From UBA2093 sp044340485 (GTDB lineage Bacteria > Actinomycetota > Acidimicrobiia > Acidimicrobiales > Ilumatobacteraceae): 64,000 bases of DNA. Position numbers and translations under genes: made by a program. Below the pieces are notes generated by a model. That model saw only the letters and a list, made by a program, of their open reading frames with translations, had not been told where the DNA came from and did not search any database. Positions 8,374-17,888 of the stretch are shown piece after piece. How positions within the stretch are numbered: the stretch's first letter is position 1; the number at the start of each line of letters is the position of its first letter. The stretch is taken from positions 30,172-94,171 of the forward strand of contig JBIITN010000005.1 of the NCBI GenBank assembly GCA_044340485.1. Reading direction: 5' to 3'.

Positions 8374-9876
8374 ATGAATAAAAGACCTGGACTCACCCTT
8401 ATTCTCGCCGTTGGACTAATCGTGGGATTGTTCGTCGCCAACCTGTCGGCGCAGAATACGCCGTCGCTGGGTCTTGATTTGCAGGGAGGCGCATCAGTTA
8501 CGTTGCAACCAGAAGGTGACTTTGAAGACGCAGCTCTGAACGTTGCGGTAGACATCATTCGCCAACGCGTCGACTCACTCGGAGTTGCCGAGCCAGAGAT
8601 CATTCGACAAGGAAATACGGTGGTTGTCAACTTGCCCGGTGTCAAAGATCAGCAAGCAGCACTTGATTTGATTGGACGCACGGGAGAAGTGCAGTTACGC
8701 CAAGTTTTGCAGGTGGGGGTTACAGAAGACCCCGCAACCACGACGACGCTCGTGCCAGACCAAAGCAGTACAACTCTTGCCGAGCCCTCCGGCGGTTTTG
8801 GGTCTTCGCGCTATGGCGCTGGGACTGTGGATGACACCGTTCCCGATTTTGCAGAGACAACAGAAGGTGAGTTGCCAGTACCCACGGTGGACGAAAGTGG
8901 TGCAGGTGGACAAGAAGTTTTGCCCGGTGCAAAAGATGGATTTGTGTATGTCGTTGGACCAGTGGCGGCGACAGGTCAGGTGTTTAGCAACGATGCTTCT
9001 GCCGACATCATTAACGGTCAATGGGTCGTGCTAGCGAATCTACGCGGCGGTGCTGGTGGCGAAGATTTGTGGAATCTCATTGCGAGTCAGTGCTATTCAG
9101 GAAGTGCGACGTGTCCGACACGACAGCTTGCCATTGTCTTAGACGGCGAAGTGATTTCGGCTCCTGTTGTGGAACAGCCGTCGTTTGCTGGTGGCGATGT
9201 TCAGATATCTGGATCATTCTCAGAACGCGAGGCACGTGACCTCACAAAGATCCTGCAGTTTGGTGCGGTCCCAGTGAAGTTCGAGGCACCAACTGCACAA
9301 ACCGTTTCTGCAACATTGGGTAAAGATTCACTGAATGCTGCCATTGTCGCCGGAATCATCGGAGTGCTTCTCGTGATGCTCTATTTGGTGGCGTATTACG
9401 GCATCTTGGGCTGGGTGGCAGTAGGGGGTCTGATGCTGTCTGGAATGTCGACCTACACCATTATTTCCTGGCTCTCGAAAACAAATGGGTTGGCACTGAC
9501 CTTGTCGGGCGCTGCTGGTTTAATTGTCTCGATTGGTGTGTCGGTCGACTCGTACATCGTGTATTTCGAAAAACTTAAAGAAGACGTGAAGCACGGACGA
9601 CTACTGCGCAATGCGGCACAGCGCAGCTTTGAAACCACCTGGCGCACCATTTTGGCTGCCGGGCTTGTGTCATTGATTGGCGCAGTCACGCTGTGGTGGT
9701 TAACCGTGGGTTCGGTTCGCGGTTTCGCATTTTTCCTGGGGCTAGCGACCACCGTTGACCTAATTATTTCCTACGTCTTTACTCGCGCGGCCGTGGTTTT
9801 ATTCTCGCGATCAAAATTGGCTAATCGTCGTCGTTTGCTTGGTATCCGAACTGCCCCTGCCGGAGGTGCATCATGA
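8374..9876 (+). CDS. secD: Protein translocase subunit SecD
   Basis: SecD works with SecF to use the proton gradient to complete protein export. The 500-residue product has a first membrane helix (about 8-27), the LGLDLQGGASVTL motif, a large extracytoplasmic P1 domain, and about five membrane helices from residue 318 on, including TLGKDSLNAAIVAGIIGVLLV and the ALTLSGAAGLIVSIGVSVDS segment. A low-complexity insert rich in Thr, Pro, Glu and Gly (about residues 115-190) sits in P1, as in other actinobacterial SecD. The end overlaps secF as ATGA. Confidence 0.95.
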   Translation: MNKRPGLTLILAVGLIVGLFVANLSAQNTPSLGLDLQGGASVTLQPEGDFEDAALNVAVDIIRQRVDSLGVAEPEIIRQGNTVVVNLPGVKDQQAALDLIGRTGEVQLRQVLQVGVTEDPATTTTLVPDQSSTTLAEPSGGFGSSRYGAGTVDDTVPDFAETTEGELPVPTVDESGAGGQEVLPGAKDGFVYVVGPVAATGQVFSNDASADIINGQWVVLANLRGGAGGEDLWNLIASQCYSGSATCPTRQLAIVLDGEVISAPVVEQPSFAGGDVQISGSFSEREARDLTKILQFGAVPVKFEAPTAQTVSATLGKDSLNAAIVAGIIGVLLVMLYLVAYYGILGWVAVGGLMLSGMSTYTIISWLSKTNGLALTLSGAAGLIVSIGVSVDSYIVYFEKLKEDVKHGRLLRNAAQRSFETTWRTILAAGLVSLIGAVTLWWLTVGSVRGFAFFLGLATTVDLIISYVFTRAAVVLFSRSKLANRRRLLGIRTAPAGGAS

Positions 9877-11072
9877 GTGGCCGCTTGCGTCGTCTGTATT
9901 ACGGCGACACAGCCATTGACTTCTACGGTCGACGCAAGATTGCATTCATCACATCTCTTGTCGCAGTTGTCATCACTGTCTTTTCTCTGATCTTTCAGGG
10001 TTTGGAGTTGGGGATCGACTTCAAGGGTGGAGTTGCATGGGAAGCGCCAGTTTCTGGTCAATTAACTACAGACAGTGCACGCGACATTCTCACTGCAAAT
10101 GGCGTCCAAGGTGCGAATGCGAAAATTCAAACGTTGACTTCTGGTTCTGACCAGCGCATTCGTGTTCAGGTGGGCGAGTTGACTGAGGAAACTCGGGTAG
10201 CGATACAGCAGGCTTTTGCCACTTCCGCAGGTGTTGATGTTGTTGAAGTGAGCGTGGCCGACGTGAGTTCGTCGTGGGGTCGGAGCATCACAGAAAAAGC
10301 TGTGCGAGCGTTGCTTGTATTTATTGTTGTTGCATCGTTATTTATCGCATGGCGTTTCGAATGGAAGATGGCTATTGCTGCAATTGTTGCGATGTTGCAC
10401 GATGTGGTTTTGAGTATTGGCGTGTACGCATTGTTTCAATTGGAAGTGACACCAGCAACAGTTGTTGCTTTTCTTACAATTCTCGGATTCTCGCTGTATG
10501 ACACGATCGTTGTCTTTGACTGCGTAAAAGACAATGCACGTCGGTTGACGGGCACAAAGACCTCATACGGTGATGTCATTAACGTGTCGATGAATGAAGT
10601 GTTGATGCGCTCAGTCAACACCACTATCTCCACGCTCATTCCCGTGCTGAGTTTGTTGGTTGTTGGATCATGGATTATGGGTGCGACATCTCTTCGTGAA
10701 TTCGCTATAGCACTGTTAGTCGGTCTTGCTTTTGGTACCTATTCTTCGATCTACATTGCGGCACCATTGCTTGGCGTACTGAAGTCACGTGAGGATGCGT
10801 ATCGACCATATGCGGACTCGTTGGCAACGGGCGACGATTTGGTGGCGCTGATTCAAACAGGTGCCGTTGCGAAGCGTCGATCCACAGCGGGTAAGCGAAA
10901 TAAGGCGTCGGACAGTGATCGAAGTGATCGGTACTTTGACGATGACTTGGCAGACGACATTGTTGTCACCGGCACGTCGTCGGTGTCGCCCGGGCAGGCG
11001 AACCGGGAGTCTGACGCGGTGGAAACGCTGCTCAGTCACCCTCCGCGCCCGCGAAAGAAGTCGCGTCGGTAG
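9873..11072 (+). CDS. secF: Protein translocase subunit SecF
   Basis: SecF is the partner of SecD. The 399-residue protein has the first membrane helix near residues 22-43, the LGIDFKGGVAWE motif, an extracytoplasmic domain and five more helices, with MLHDVVLSIGVYALFQLEV and FLTILGFSLYDTIVVFD as signature segments. After the last helix there is a long charged cytosolic tail of about 85 residues rich in Arg, Asp and Ser, typical of actinobacteria. Its TAG stop (11070-11072) is also the first half of a TAGCCT hexamer placed before rel. Confidence 0.95.
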   Translation: MSGRLRRLYYGDTAIDFYGRRKIAFITSLVAVVITVFSLIFQGLELGIDFKGGVAWEAPVSGQLTTDSARDILTANGVQGANAKIQTLTSGSDQRIRVQVGELTEETRVAIQQAFATSAGVDVVEVSVADVSSSWGRSITEKAVRALLVFIVVASLFIAWRFEWKMAIAAIVAMLHDVVLSIGVYALFQLEVTPATVVAFLTILGFSLYDTIVVFDCVKDNARRLTGTKTSYGDVINVSMNEVLMRSVNTTISTLIPVLSLLVVGSWIMGATSLREFAIALLVGLAFGTYSSIYIAAPLLGVLKSREDAYRPYADSLATGDDLVALIQTGAVAKRRSTAGKRNKASDSDRSDRYFDDDLADDIVVTGTSSVSPGQANRESDAVETLLSHPPRPRKKSRR

Positions 11073-11075
11073 CCT
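11070..11075 (+). promoter_or_regulatory. Putative -10 box (TAGCCT) of rel, embedded in the secF stop
   Basis: TAGCCT ends six bases before the rel ATG and is preceded by GG, as in GGTAGCCT before def. The first three bases are the secF stop codon, so part of the match is forced by the stop; this lowers the confidence. Confidence 0.3.
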
Positions 11076-11081
11076 CTAGTT

Positions 11082-13301
11082 ATGGGCACCGTCGACCGAG
11101 TTCTTCCTTGGAGGCGTCACCACAGCGCCCCAATTGAAGAACTGGCGCCTCTCCTTGCGTCGTATAGACAGCGTCATCCGCGTGCATCTGTCGAGATGAT
11201 CAATCGCGCATACGAGACAGCGCGAGTCGCCCATGCTGCCCAACAGCGATCAAGTGGCGAGTCATATATCAATCATCCAATTGCGGTGGCGCGCATTGTT
11301 GCCGATATTGGGCTTGATCACATTTCTCTAGCGGCAGCGCTGTTGCACGATGCTGTAGAAGACACTGAGATCAGCCTGGATCAAGTGCGAAGCGATTTCG
11401 GTGACGAAGTAGCAAATATCGTTGACGGTGTCACAAAACTAGAACGATTGCAATTTGATTCGCGAGAAGAGCAGCAAGCTGCCACAATGCGCAAAATGTT
11501 GGTGGCGATGGCTCGCGACATTCGCGTTCTCGTGATCAAGCTGGCAGACCGTTTGCACAACATGCGAACTCTTGCTGGCATGCCGCCCGAGAAACAGCAG
11601 CGAATTGCACAAGAAACTCTCGACATTTACGCACCACTTGCGCACCGTCTCGGCATGCAAGAGATTCGTCAGCAATTAGAAGATTTGTCATTTGCGGCTC
11701 TGTACTCCAAGAGATTTGCAGAGTTAGATCACCTGGTTTCATCACGAACGCCTGAACGCGACGTGTACATCGCTAAAGCTGTTGCCGAAGTGCGTAACCG
11801 TCTCACTGAAGTGAACATCACCGCTGAGGTCACGGGTCGTGGCAAGCATCTGTGGAGTATCTACGAAAAGATGGTCCAGAAAGACAAGGACTTCAACGAG
11901 ATCTTCGACCTTGTTGCGCTGAGAATCATTGTCGACAACATCCGTGATTGCTATGGCGCGCTTGGTTGTATCCATGGAAAATGGCGGCCAGTGGTGGGGA
12001 GATTCAAGGACTACATCGCAATGCCGAAGTTCAATCTCTACCAGTCATTGCACACAACTGTTATTGGTCCAGAAGGAAAGCCCTTGGAAGTGCAGATTCG
12101 TACTCGCGAAATGCATGAGCGCGCCGAATGGGGAGTGGCCGCGCACTTTTCGTATAAAAACGGAGCTGACACCACTGACATTGACTGGCTGAACCGCATT
12201 ATCGACTGGCAGTCAGAAATCAGCGACCCAGCACAATTTATGGAAAGCCTCAAGTCTGATCTTGAGCAAGAAGAAGTCTTTGTTTTCACTCCCAAAGGTC
12301 GTGTCATTACTCTGCCACTTCAATCCACGCCCGTTGACTTCGCCTATGCAGTACACACAGAAGTGGGGCACAGTTGTGTTGGTGCTCGAGTGAATGGTCG
12401 TCTCGTGTCGCTTGAGACTCCGTTGCGCTCCGGAGATACATGTGAAATCTTCACGTCATCGGTGGAAGATGCTGGTCCATCACGGGATTGGTTGCAGTTT
12501 GTTGTGTCGCCGCGCGCACGGAACAAGATTCGTCAGTGGTTCAGTCGTGAGCGTCGTGAAGACATGATTGAAGCTGGACGCGATGAACTTACGAGTGAGT
12601 TGCGTCGAGAAGGTCTGCCGGTGCAGCGGATTTGGAGCTCCGACGCATTTGCTTTGGAACTTGAAAATCTCAACATGTTTGACGTAGAAACGCTTTTTGC
12701 CGCAATCGGTGAACATCACGTCTCTGCTCGAGGTTTCGCTCAACGTATTAGCCGACGCATGCGTAGCGACGATGGGGATGAGCAACTTGCGTTACCTACT
12801 CGAGTCGACCGTCCGGATCAACGTCAACGCGGAACAATAGGAATCCAGGTAGAGGGAATGGACGACGTCCTCGTGCGGTTATCGCGTTGTTGCACGCCCG
12901 TTCCTGGCGACGACATCGTTGGTTTTGTCACTAAGGGTCGTGGAGTAAGCGTGCATCGAGACGACTGCGCAAACGCTGTTGCGTTAGAAGAAGATCAATC
13001 AGCGCGTCTCATCGAGGTGGAATGGTCCGGGCTGTCTCGTGGCGCTGTGTTTCGTGCCGCAGTGGAGGTTGTGGCGCTTGACCGCAGTCGACTGTTGCGA
13101 GATGTTGCAAACGCGCTGTCAGAGCAACACGTCAACATCGTGGCATGCAGCACAAATACGGGTGCTGATCGTGTGGCAAAGATGAGATTTGAATTTGAGT
13201 TGGCCGACCCCAACCATCTCGAGGCTGTTTTACGCATGATGAAGTCAATTGATGCGGTGTACGACGCATATCGCATCGTTCCGGGCTCTGGCGGCGACTA
13301 G
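11082..13301 (+). CDS. rel: Bifunctional (p)ppGpp synthetase/hydrolase Rel
   Basis: Rel makes and degrades the stringent-response alarmone (p)ppGpp at the ribosome. The 739-residue product has the full RSH set. The HD hydrolase domain has the catalytic HDAVEDT near residue 89, plus SYINHPIAVA and ADRLHNMRT. The synthetase domain has GRGKHLWSIYEKM, KFNLYQSLHTTV and EVQIRT. A TGS domain with VFTPKGRVITLPLQST, a conserved-cysteine segment (LSRCCTPVPGDDIVGF) and a C-terminal ACT domain follow. Both active sites look intact, so a single long Rel is expected to do both jobs, as in other actinobacteria. Confidence 0.97.
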   Translation: MGTVDRVLPWRRHHSAPIEELAPLLASYRQRHPRASVEMINRAYETARVAHAAQQRSSGESYINHPIAVARIVADIGLDHISLAAALLHDAVEDTEISLDQVRSDFGDEVANIVDGVTKLERLQFDSREEQQAATMRKMLVAMARDIRVLVIKLADRLHNMRTLAGMPPEKQQRIAQETLDIYAPLAHRLGMQEIRQQLEDLSFAALYSKRFAELDHLVSSRTPERDVYIAKAVAEVRNRLTEVNITAEVTGRGKHLWSIYEKMVQKDKDFNEIFDLVALRIIVDNIRDCYGALGCIHGKWRPVVGRFKDYIAMPKFNLYQSLHTTVIGPEGKPLEVQIRTREMHERAEWGVAAHFSYKNGADTTDIDWLNRIIDWQSEISDPAQFMESLKSDLEQEEVFVFTPKGRVITLPLQSTPVDFAYAVHTEVGHSCVGARVNGRLVSLETPLRSGDTCEIFTSSVEDAGPSRDWLQFVVSPRARNKIRQWFSRERREDMIEAGRDELTSELRREGLPVQRIWSSDAFALELENLNMFDVETLFAAIGEHHVSARGFAQRISRRMRSDDGDEQLALPTRVDRPDQRQRGTIGIQVEGMDDVLVRLSRCCTPVPGDDIVGFVTKGRGVSVHRDDCANAVALEEDQSARLIEVEWSGLSRGAVFRAAVEVVALDRSRLLRDVANALSEQHVNIVACSTNTGADRVAKMRFEFELADPNHLEAVLRMMKSIDAVYDAYRIVPGSGGD

Positions 13302-13304
13302 CCT
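13299..13304 (+). promoter_or_regulatory. Putative -10 box (TAGCCT) of hisS, embedded in the rel stop
   Basis: TAGCCT ends eight bases before the hisS GTG, with no ribosome-binding site between. The TAG is the rel stop codon, so the match is partly forced. It is the same hexamer as before rel and def. Confidence 0.28.
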
Positions 13305-13312
13305 CGCACAAC

Positions 13313-14590
13313 GTGCCCACGTTTCGTACTCCACCAGGGACTCGCGACATCATGCCGCCCGACGCGCGGCGTTGGCGACGGTTTACTTCGGTTTTTGCCG
13401 ACACGGTTGAGGCTGCTGGGTATGAGTGCATCATCCCGCCGATGTTTGAAGAGATAGGTGTCTTTCAGCGTTTGGGTGATGCGACTGATGTTGTCACCAA
13501 AGAAATGTACGACTTCATCGATAAAGGCGACCGTCACCTTGCCCTTCGTCCGGAACACACGGCAAGTGTGTGCCGTGCCTTTGCAGAGCATCGACCAATC
13601 GTGCCGTGGAAAGTGTGGTACTCGGGTTCGAATTTTCGATACGAAAAAGCACAAGCTGGTCGCTATCGCCAGTTCGACCAGGTGGGTGTCGAAGTGCTGG
13701 GTGTTGATGACGCCCTCCTTGATGTTGAGGTAATTGTTCTTGGATGGGAGTTCTTCCAACGCGTCGGTCTTCGGGATCTGACATTGATGGTGAACTCGTT
13801 GGGCGATGCAGGTGATCGAGATCGTTATGTCTCAGCGTTACGGGACTATTTCAATCAACATCGAGATGCGTTGTCTGAAGAGGCACAGGTCACTCTTGAA
13901 CGGAATCCATTGCGTGTTCTTGATTCCAAACGCGATGCTGATCGCAACATCATCAATAATGCGCCCACCATCGCATCGTTTTTAAGCGATGATGCGGCGG
14001 CACATTTCACGCAGGTGTGCCAGGGCCTCACCTCGCTCGACGTACCGTTTGTGGTGAATGAGCGATTAGTTCGAGGTCTTGACTACTACCGACGTACGAC
14101 GTTTGAATACGTATCGGGAGCACTGTCAAGTGCGCAAAATGCTGTCGGTGGCGGTGGACGCTATGACGGGTTAGTGGAAGACCTCGGAGGCCCAGCGACG
14201 CCTGGCATTGGCTTTGCATTAGGTGTTGATCGCTCACTTCTTGCGTGTGACGCCGAAGGTGTGTTTGCAGAAGGCGCAGGCATTATCGATGCTTTCATTA
14301 TTGATGTTGTCGATGGGCAAACAGCACTGTCATTGACCACGTCTTTGCGACATGCCGGTTTTGTGGTCGACCGAGGATTTGATGGACGCAGTATGAAGTC
14401 ACAAATGAAAGCAGCCGACAGAGCAGGGTCGAGATGTGCTGTCATCATCGGTGGCGATGAACACGCGGCAGGCGCATGCACGGTGCGTGATTTGACCACA
14501 TCGGAACAAATCACAATCCAACAATCAGAGTTGGCAAATCACCTCGCTACTGTGGTGGGCTCGCGTACCCCTCGGAGGCCTTCATCATGA
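13313..14590 (+). CDS. hisS: Histidyl-tRNA synthetase
   Basis: A class II aminoacyl-tRNA synthetase charging tRNA-His. The 425-residue product starts at GTG with PTFRTPPGTRDIMPPDARRW, which continues into motif 1. Motif 2 is seen in NFRYEKAQAGRYRQFDQ, the histidine-specific loop in LVRGLDYYRRTTFEY, and motif 3 in GIGFALGVDRSLL. An anticodon-binding domain follows. The stop overlaps the aspS ATG as ATGA; hisS-aspS adjacency is common in bacteria. Confidence 0.97.
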   Translation: MPTFRTPPGTRDIMPPDARRWRRFTSVFADTVEAAGYECIIPPMFEEIGVFQRLGDATDVVTKEMYDFIDKGDRHLALRPEHTASVCRAFAEHRPIVPWKVWYSGSNFRYEKAQAGRYRQFDQVGVEVLGVDDALLDVEVIVLGWEFFQRVGLRDLTLMVNSLGDAGDRDRYVSALRDYFNQHRDALSEEAQVTLERNPLRVLDSKRDADRNIINNAPTIASFLSDDAAAHFTQVCQGLTSLDVPFVVNERLVRGLDYYRRTTFEYVSGALSSAQNAVGGGGRYDGLVEDLGGPATPGIGFALGVDRSLLACDAEGVFAEGAGIIDAFIIDVVDGQTALSLTTSLRHAGFVVDRGFDGRSMKSQMKAADRAGSRCAVIIGGDEHAAGACTVRDLTTSEQITIQQSELANHLATVVGSRTPRRPSS

Positions 14591-16350
14591 CATCGACATC
14601 GTTACGAACACATCGTTGCGGTGACCTTCGCGAATCAGACATTGGCACTGTTGTGTCCGTATGTGGTTGGGTGGGTCGTCGACGCGAACACGGCGAACAT
14701 CTTGCTTTTGTGGATCTTCGGGATTATTCGGGCATCATCCAGTGTGTTGTCGACAACAGTGTGGACGTTCGCAGCGAGTACGTCATTCGCATCACGGGCA
14801 CAGTTCGTGAACGCCCAGAGGGCACTACGAATGCCACTATTGCAACTGGCGCGATCGAAATTGGTGACTGCTCGGTGGAGGTTCTCAACACCGCTGAAGC
14901 TCCGCCATTTCCTATCGATGCTCGCGCCGATGATGTTGATGAATCAATTCGGTTGCGCTATCGCTACCTCGACATTCGTCGTGAACGCATGCAGCGGAAT
15001 CTGCGCGTTCGTGCTGCCGTGAATAGCGCGATTCGTCAGGCGATGGAAGGTAATGGCTTTGTTGAAGTCGAAACTCCGTTCCTGATGCCCTCAACTCCTG
15101 AGGGTGCGCGCGAATTTCTTGTGCCGTCTCGAAAAGAACCCGGTTCGTTTTTTGCGTTACCGCAGTCACCCCAATTGTGGAAGCAGTTGCTAATGGTTGC
15201 TGGTATTGATCGTTACTATCAAATTGCGCGCTGTCTTCGCGATGAAGACTTGCGAGCCGATCGCCAGTATGAATTCATGCAATTAGATGCTGAAATGTCG
15301 TTTGTATCTCAAGACGATGTGCTCGAGTGCATCGGAGATGCGGTCCGCGCTGCAGCTGAAGCAGTTACCGGAGAGCGAATCCCACCTATTGAGCGGATCA
15401 CGTGGCGTGAAGCGATGGAGCGTTTCGGTGTTGACAAACCCGACCTGCGCTTTGGTATGGAACTTGTCGAGTTGACCGATATTTTCTCTGCAACAGAGTT
15501 CAAAGCGTTTGCTGGAGCAAAATCGATCAAAGCAATTTGTGTTGATGCGGCGACCTACCCCGAACAAGCAAGTTCTGGACGTAACAAACTCGATGCCCTC
15601 ACTGATCGTGCCAAGAAGATCGGGGCTAAAGGTCTTGTGTGGATGAAAATTGGCGAAGGCGGCGCAATCGATTCACCGGTCGCAAAATTCTTGTCAAGTG
15701 AAGAGCAAGCTCAGATTTTGTCTCGTACCTCGGCAGTAGCCGGTGACCTCGTATTGATTGTTGCCGACGAGTGGGACACAACATGTGAAGTGCTTGGTCA
15801 TCTTCGTAATGATCTTGGTCGCCCGCCAGTGCATGTTGGACCATTCCGATATGTATGGGTCACAGAATTCCCATTGTTTGTGGGAGTAGATCCGATCTCG
15901 GGTCGACCACGTCCGGGTCATCACCCTTTTTGCCACCCTCATCCTGACGACCTTGACAAGTTCGAGACAGATCCATTGTCAGTGCGCGCGCTTGCCTACG
16001 ACCTGGTGTTAAATGGTTGGGAACTTGGTTCCGGTTCGATTCGAATTCACGAACCAGAACTGCAACGTCGAGTGTTCAATCAACTTGGTATTTCCGATGA
16101 CGAAGCAGATAAGCGTTTCGGTTTCTTTTTGCAGCCGTTTAAATTCGGTGCCCCTCCGCATGGGGGATTTGCATTTGGTATCGATCGTCTCACGGCAATT
16201 TTGGCTGGTGAAGAGAACATTCGCGAAGTGATTGCGTTTCCAAAGACTCAAAGCGGTGCAGATCCGATGACAAATGCTCCGACACCAGTTGAGCCAGAAC
16301 AGCTAGCGGAACTCGGATTGCGATTATTGCCGCCTCCAGTGACGTCGTAA
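14587..16350 (+). CDS. aspS: Aspartyl-tRNA synthetase (bacterial type)
   Basis: A class IIb synthetase of 587 residues, the long bacterial form with an inserted GAD domain. Domains in order: N-terminal OB fold with VCGWVGRRREHGEHLAFVDL, motif 1 region around FVEVETPFLMPSTPEGAREF, motif 2 with RDEDLRADRQYEFMQLD, the insertion domain (about 290-420), and motif 3 with FGAPPHGGFAFGIDRL. Whether it also charges tRNA-Asn cannot be decided here; no gatCAB or asnS gene is in the window. It is translationally coupled to hisS through ATGA. Confidence 0.97.
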   Translation: MTSTSLRTHRCGDLRESDIGTVVSVCGWVGRRREHGEHLAFVDLRDYSGIIQCVVDNSVDVRSEYVIRITGTVRERPEGTTNATIATGAIEIGDCSVEVLNTAEAPPFPIDARADDVDESIRLRYRYLDIRRERMQRNLRVRAAVNSAIRQAMEGNGFVEVETPFLMPSTPEGAREFLVPSRKEPGSFFALPQSPQLWKQLLMVAGIDRYYQIARCLRDEDLRADRQYEFMQLDAEMSFVSQDDVLECIGDAVRAAAEAVTGERIPPIERITWREAMERFGVDKPDLRFGMELVELTDIFSATEFKAFAGAKSIKAICVDAATYPEQASSGRNKLDALTDRAKKIGAKGLVWMKIGEGGAIDSPVAKFLSSEEQAQILSRTSAVAGDLVLIVADEWDTTCEVLGHLRNDLGRPPVHVGPFRYVWVTEFPLFVGVDPISGRPRPGHHPFCHPHPDDLDKFETDPLSVRALAYDLVLNGWELGSGSIRIHEPELQRRVFNQLGISDDEADKRFGFFLQPFKFGAPPHGGFAFGIDRLTAILAGEENIREVIAFPKTQSGADPMTNAPTPVEPEQLAELGLRLLPPPVTS

Positions 16351-16361
16351 GGTGACACACA

Positions 16362-17621
16362 ATGGCTGATGTCGAAGATCTGTTTACGGCAGCAGCCACA
16401 GAACGGTTGCGTTCGCGCTCACCACTTGCAGCGCGTCTTCGGCCAACACACATCGACGAAATAGTTGGCCAACAACACGTTGTAGGACGTGGGAAGCCTC
16501 TTCGAGTTCTGATCGAAAAAGACGCACTCACATCAATGATCTTGTGGGGTCCTCCGGGTACGGGCAAGACCACAATCGCTGAGGTAATCGCGCGAACGAC
16601 GAATCAGCACTTCGTGCGTATGTCTGCTGTCACCGCGGGTGTAAAAGACATACGTGAAGTAGTCGATGCGGCACGGCAACGTCTTGGACAAAATGGCCAA
16701 AGCACGTTGGTGTTTGTCGATGAGATTCATCGTTTCTCTAGTACTCAACAAGACGCATTGTTGCCATCAGTCGAGGAAGGATTGATCACGCTGATTGGCG
16801 CCACCACCGAGAACCCGACATTTCAGGTGAATGCGGCGTTGCGAAGCAGATCGACTTTGTTTCGCCTCGAGCCCTTGTCGTTTGACGATGTAGTAGCCCT
16901 GTTGCAACGAGGTTTATTAGCGGAAGGAAAGAATGCGAGCACCGACGTTCTCGCAATTATCGCTGACAAATGCGGCGGTGATGGACGACAAGCACTCACT
17001 GCCTTAGAGGTGGCGTGTGCACTCACTACCTCGGGTGAAGTAGAAATGGATCATGCTCACGCTGCGCTGTCGGCTAGCGCATTGCGATATGGGCGTGATG
17101 ATCACTACGACGTTATTTCCGCCTTCATCAAAAGCATTCGCGCTTCCGATGTCGATGCAGGCATTCATTGGCTCGCACGGATGTTGGAATCGGGTGAGGA
17201 CGCACGGTTCATTGCTCGACGACTCGTGATACTTGCAAGTGAAGACATTGGTGAAGCCGATCCCACGTCACTTGTCATTGCCACCTCCGCCGCACATGCA
17301 CTTGAGGTGGTGGGATTACCAGAGGCTCAACTGAATCTTGCACAGGCAGTGGTTCATCTTGCACGAGCGCCAAAAAGCAATGCAGTGGCCCAAGCTATTT
17401 GGACGGCTCGCGAGGATGTGCGAAACGGGCGCATTGGAGAGGTGCCAGCGCATCTACGGGACGCGCATTATTCCGGTGCGTCAGATCTTGGTCACGGTGT
17501 GGGTTATGTGTCGGCCCATGTTGACGCCCAAAAAGCTAGTGAATTGTCGTATCTTCCCGATGAATTACGTGATGTCAGGTACTACCGTGGAGAAGATGAA
17601 GCCCGTGTTGACTTGGTCTGA
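16362..17621 (+). CDS. rarA: Replication-associated recombination protein RarA (MgsA)
   Basis: RarA is an AAA+ ATPase that acts at stalled or gapped replication forks. The 419-residue product shows the clamp-loader-like core: RPTHIDEIVGQQHVVG, Walker A LWGPPGTGKTT (about 62-70), Walker B FVDEIHRF, sensor 1 LIGATTENPTFQ and the RSRSTLFRLEPL arginine-finger region. The C-terminal tetramerisation domain shows YDVISAFIKSIRASDVDAGIHWLARM. It sits 11 bases after aspS, and a TAAGGT hexamer formed by the aspS stop is eight bases before its ATG. Confidence 0.94.
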   Translation: MADVEDLFTAAATERLRSRSPLAARLRPTHIDEIVGQQHVVGRGKPLRVLIEKDALTSMILWGPPGTGKTTIAEVIARTTNQHFVRMSAVTAGVKDIREVVDAARQRLGQNGQSTLVFVDEIHRFSSTQQDALLPSVEEGLITLIGATTENPTFQVNAALRSRSTLFRLEPLSFDDVVALLQRGLLAEGKNASTDVLAIIADKCGGDGRQALTALEVACALTTSGEVEMDHAHAALSASALRYGRDDHYDVISAFIKSIRASDVDAGIHWLARMLESGEDARFIARRLVILASEDIGEADPTSLVIATSAAHALEVVGLPEAQLNLAQAVVHLARAPKSNAVAQAIWTAREDVRNGRIGEVPAHLRDAHYSGASDLGHGVGYVSAHVDAQKASELSYLPDELRDVRYYRGEDEARVDLV

Positions 17622-17645
17622 GACTCAGACTGGGTGGTACTCGTA

Positions 17646-17876
17646 ATGCGTCGTCTGGTGTGGTTTGTTTCTGGAATTGTGGCTGGAATTTCAGCGTTTG
17701 TATGGGCGAAGAAAAAGATCGCGGTCGCTACCGAGATGGTGTCACCGGCTGGCATTCGGCGTCGTACGGCTGCAAAATTTCGTTCGCTTCCGACACGTAC
17801 CAAAGACGCAATACATGCAGGTCGAGTTGCCTTTAATAGTAAGGCTCAACAATCCCCGCGTGGGCGCCAGCGGTAG
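17646..17876 (+). CDS. Small membrane protein, DUF6167-like
   Basis: A 76-residue protein with one N-terminal membrane segment (about residues 4-21, LVWFVSGIVAGISAFVWA) followed by a basic tail with KKKIAVATEMVSPAGIRRR. I chose ATG 17646; the same frame opens four codons earlier. In many actinobacteria a small protein of this build (DUF6167) sits immediately before alaS in the order alaS-ruvX-mltG-aroE, which matches this site. The family link is from memory of that arrangement and the residue pattern, so it is moderately sure. Function is unknown. Its stop codon forms part of a TAGTAT hexamer nine bases before alaS. Confidence 0.65.
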   Translation: MRRLVWFVSGIVAGISAFVWAKKKIAVATEMVSPAGIRRRTAAKFRSLPTRTKDAIHAGRVAFNSKAQQSPRGRQR

Positions 17877-17888
17877 TATTTCTTTCTC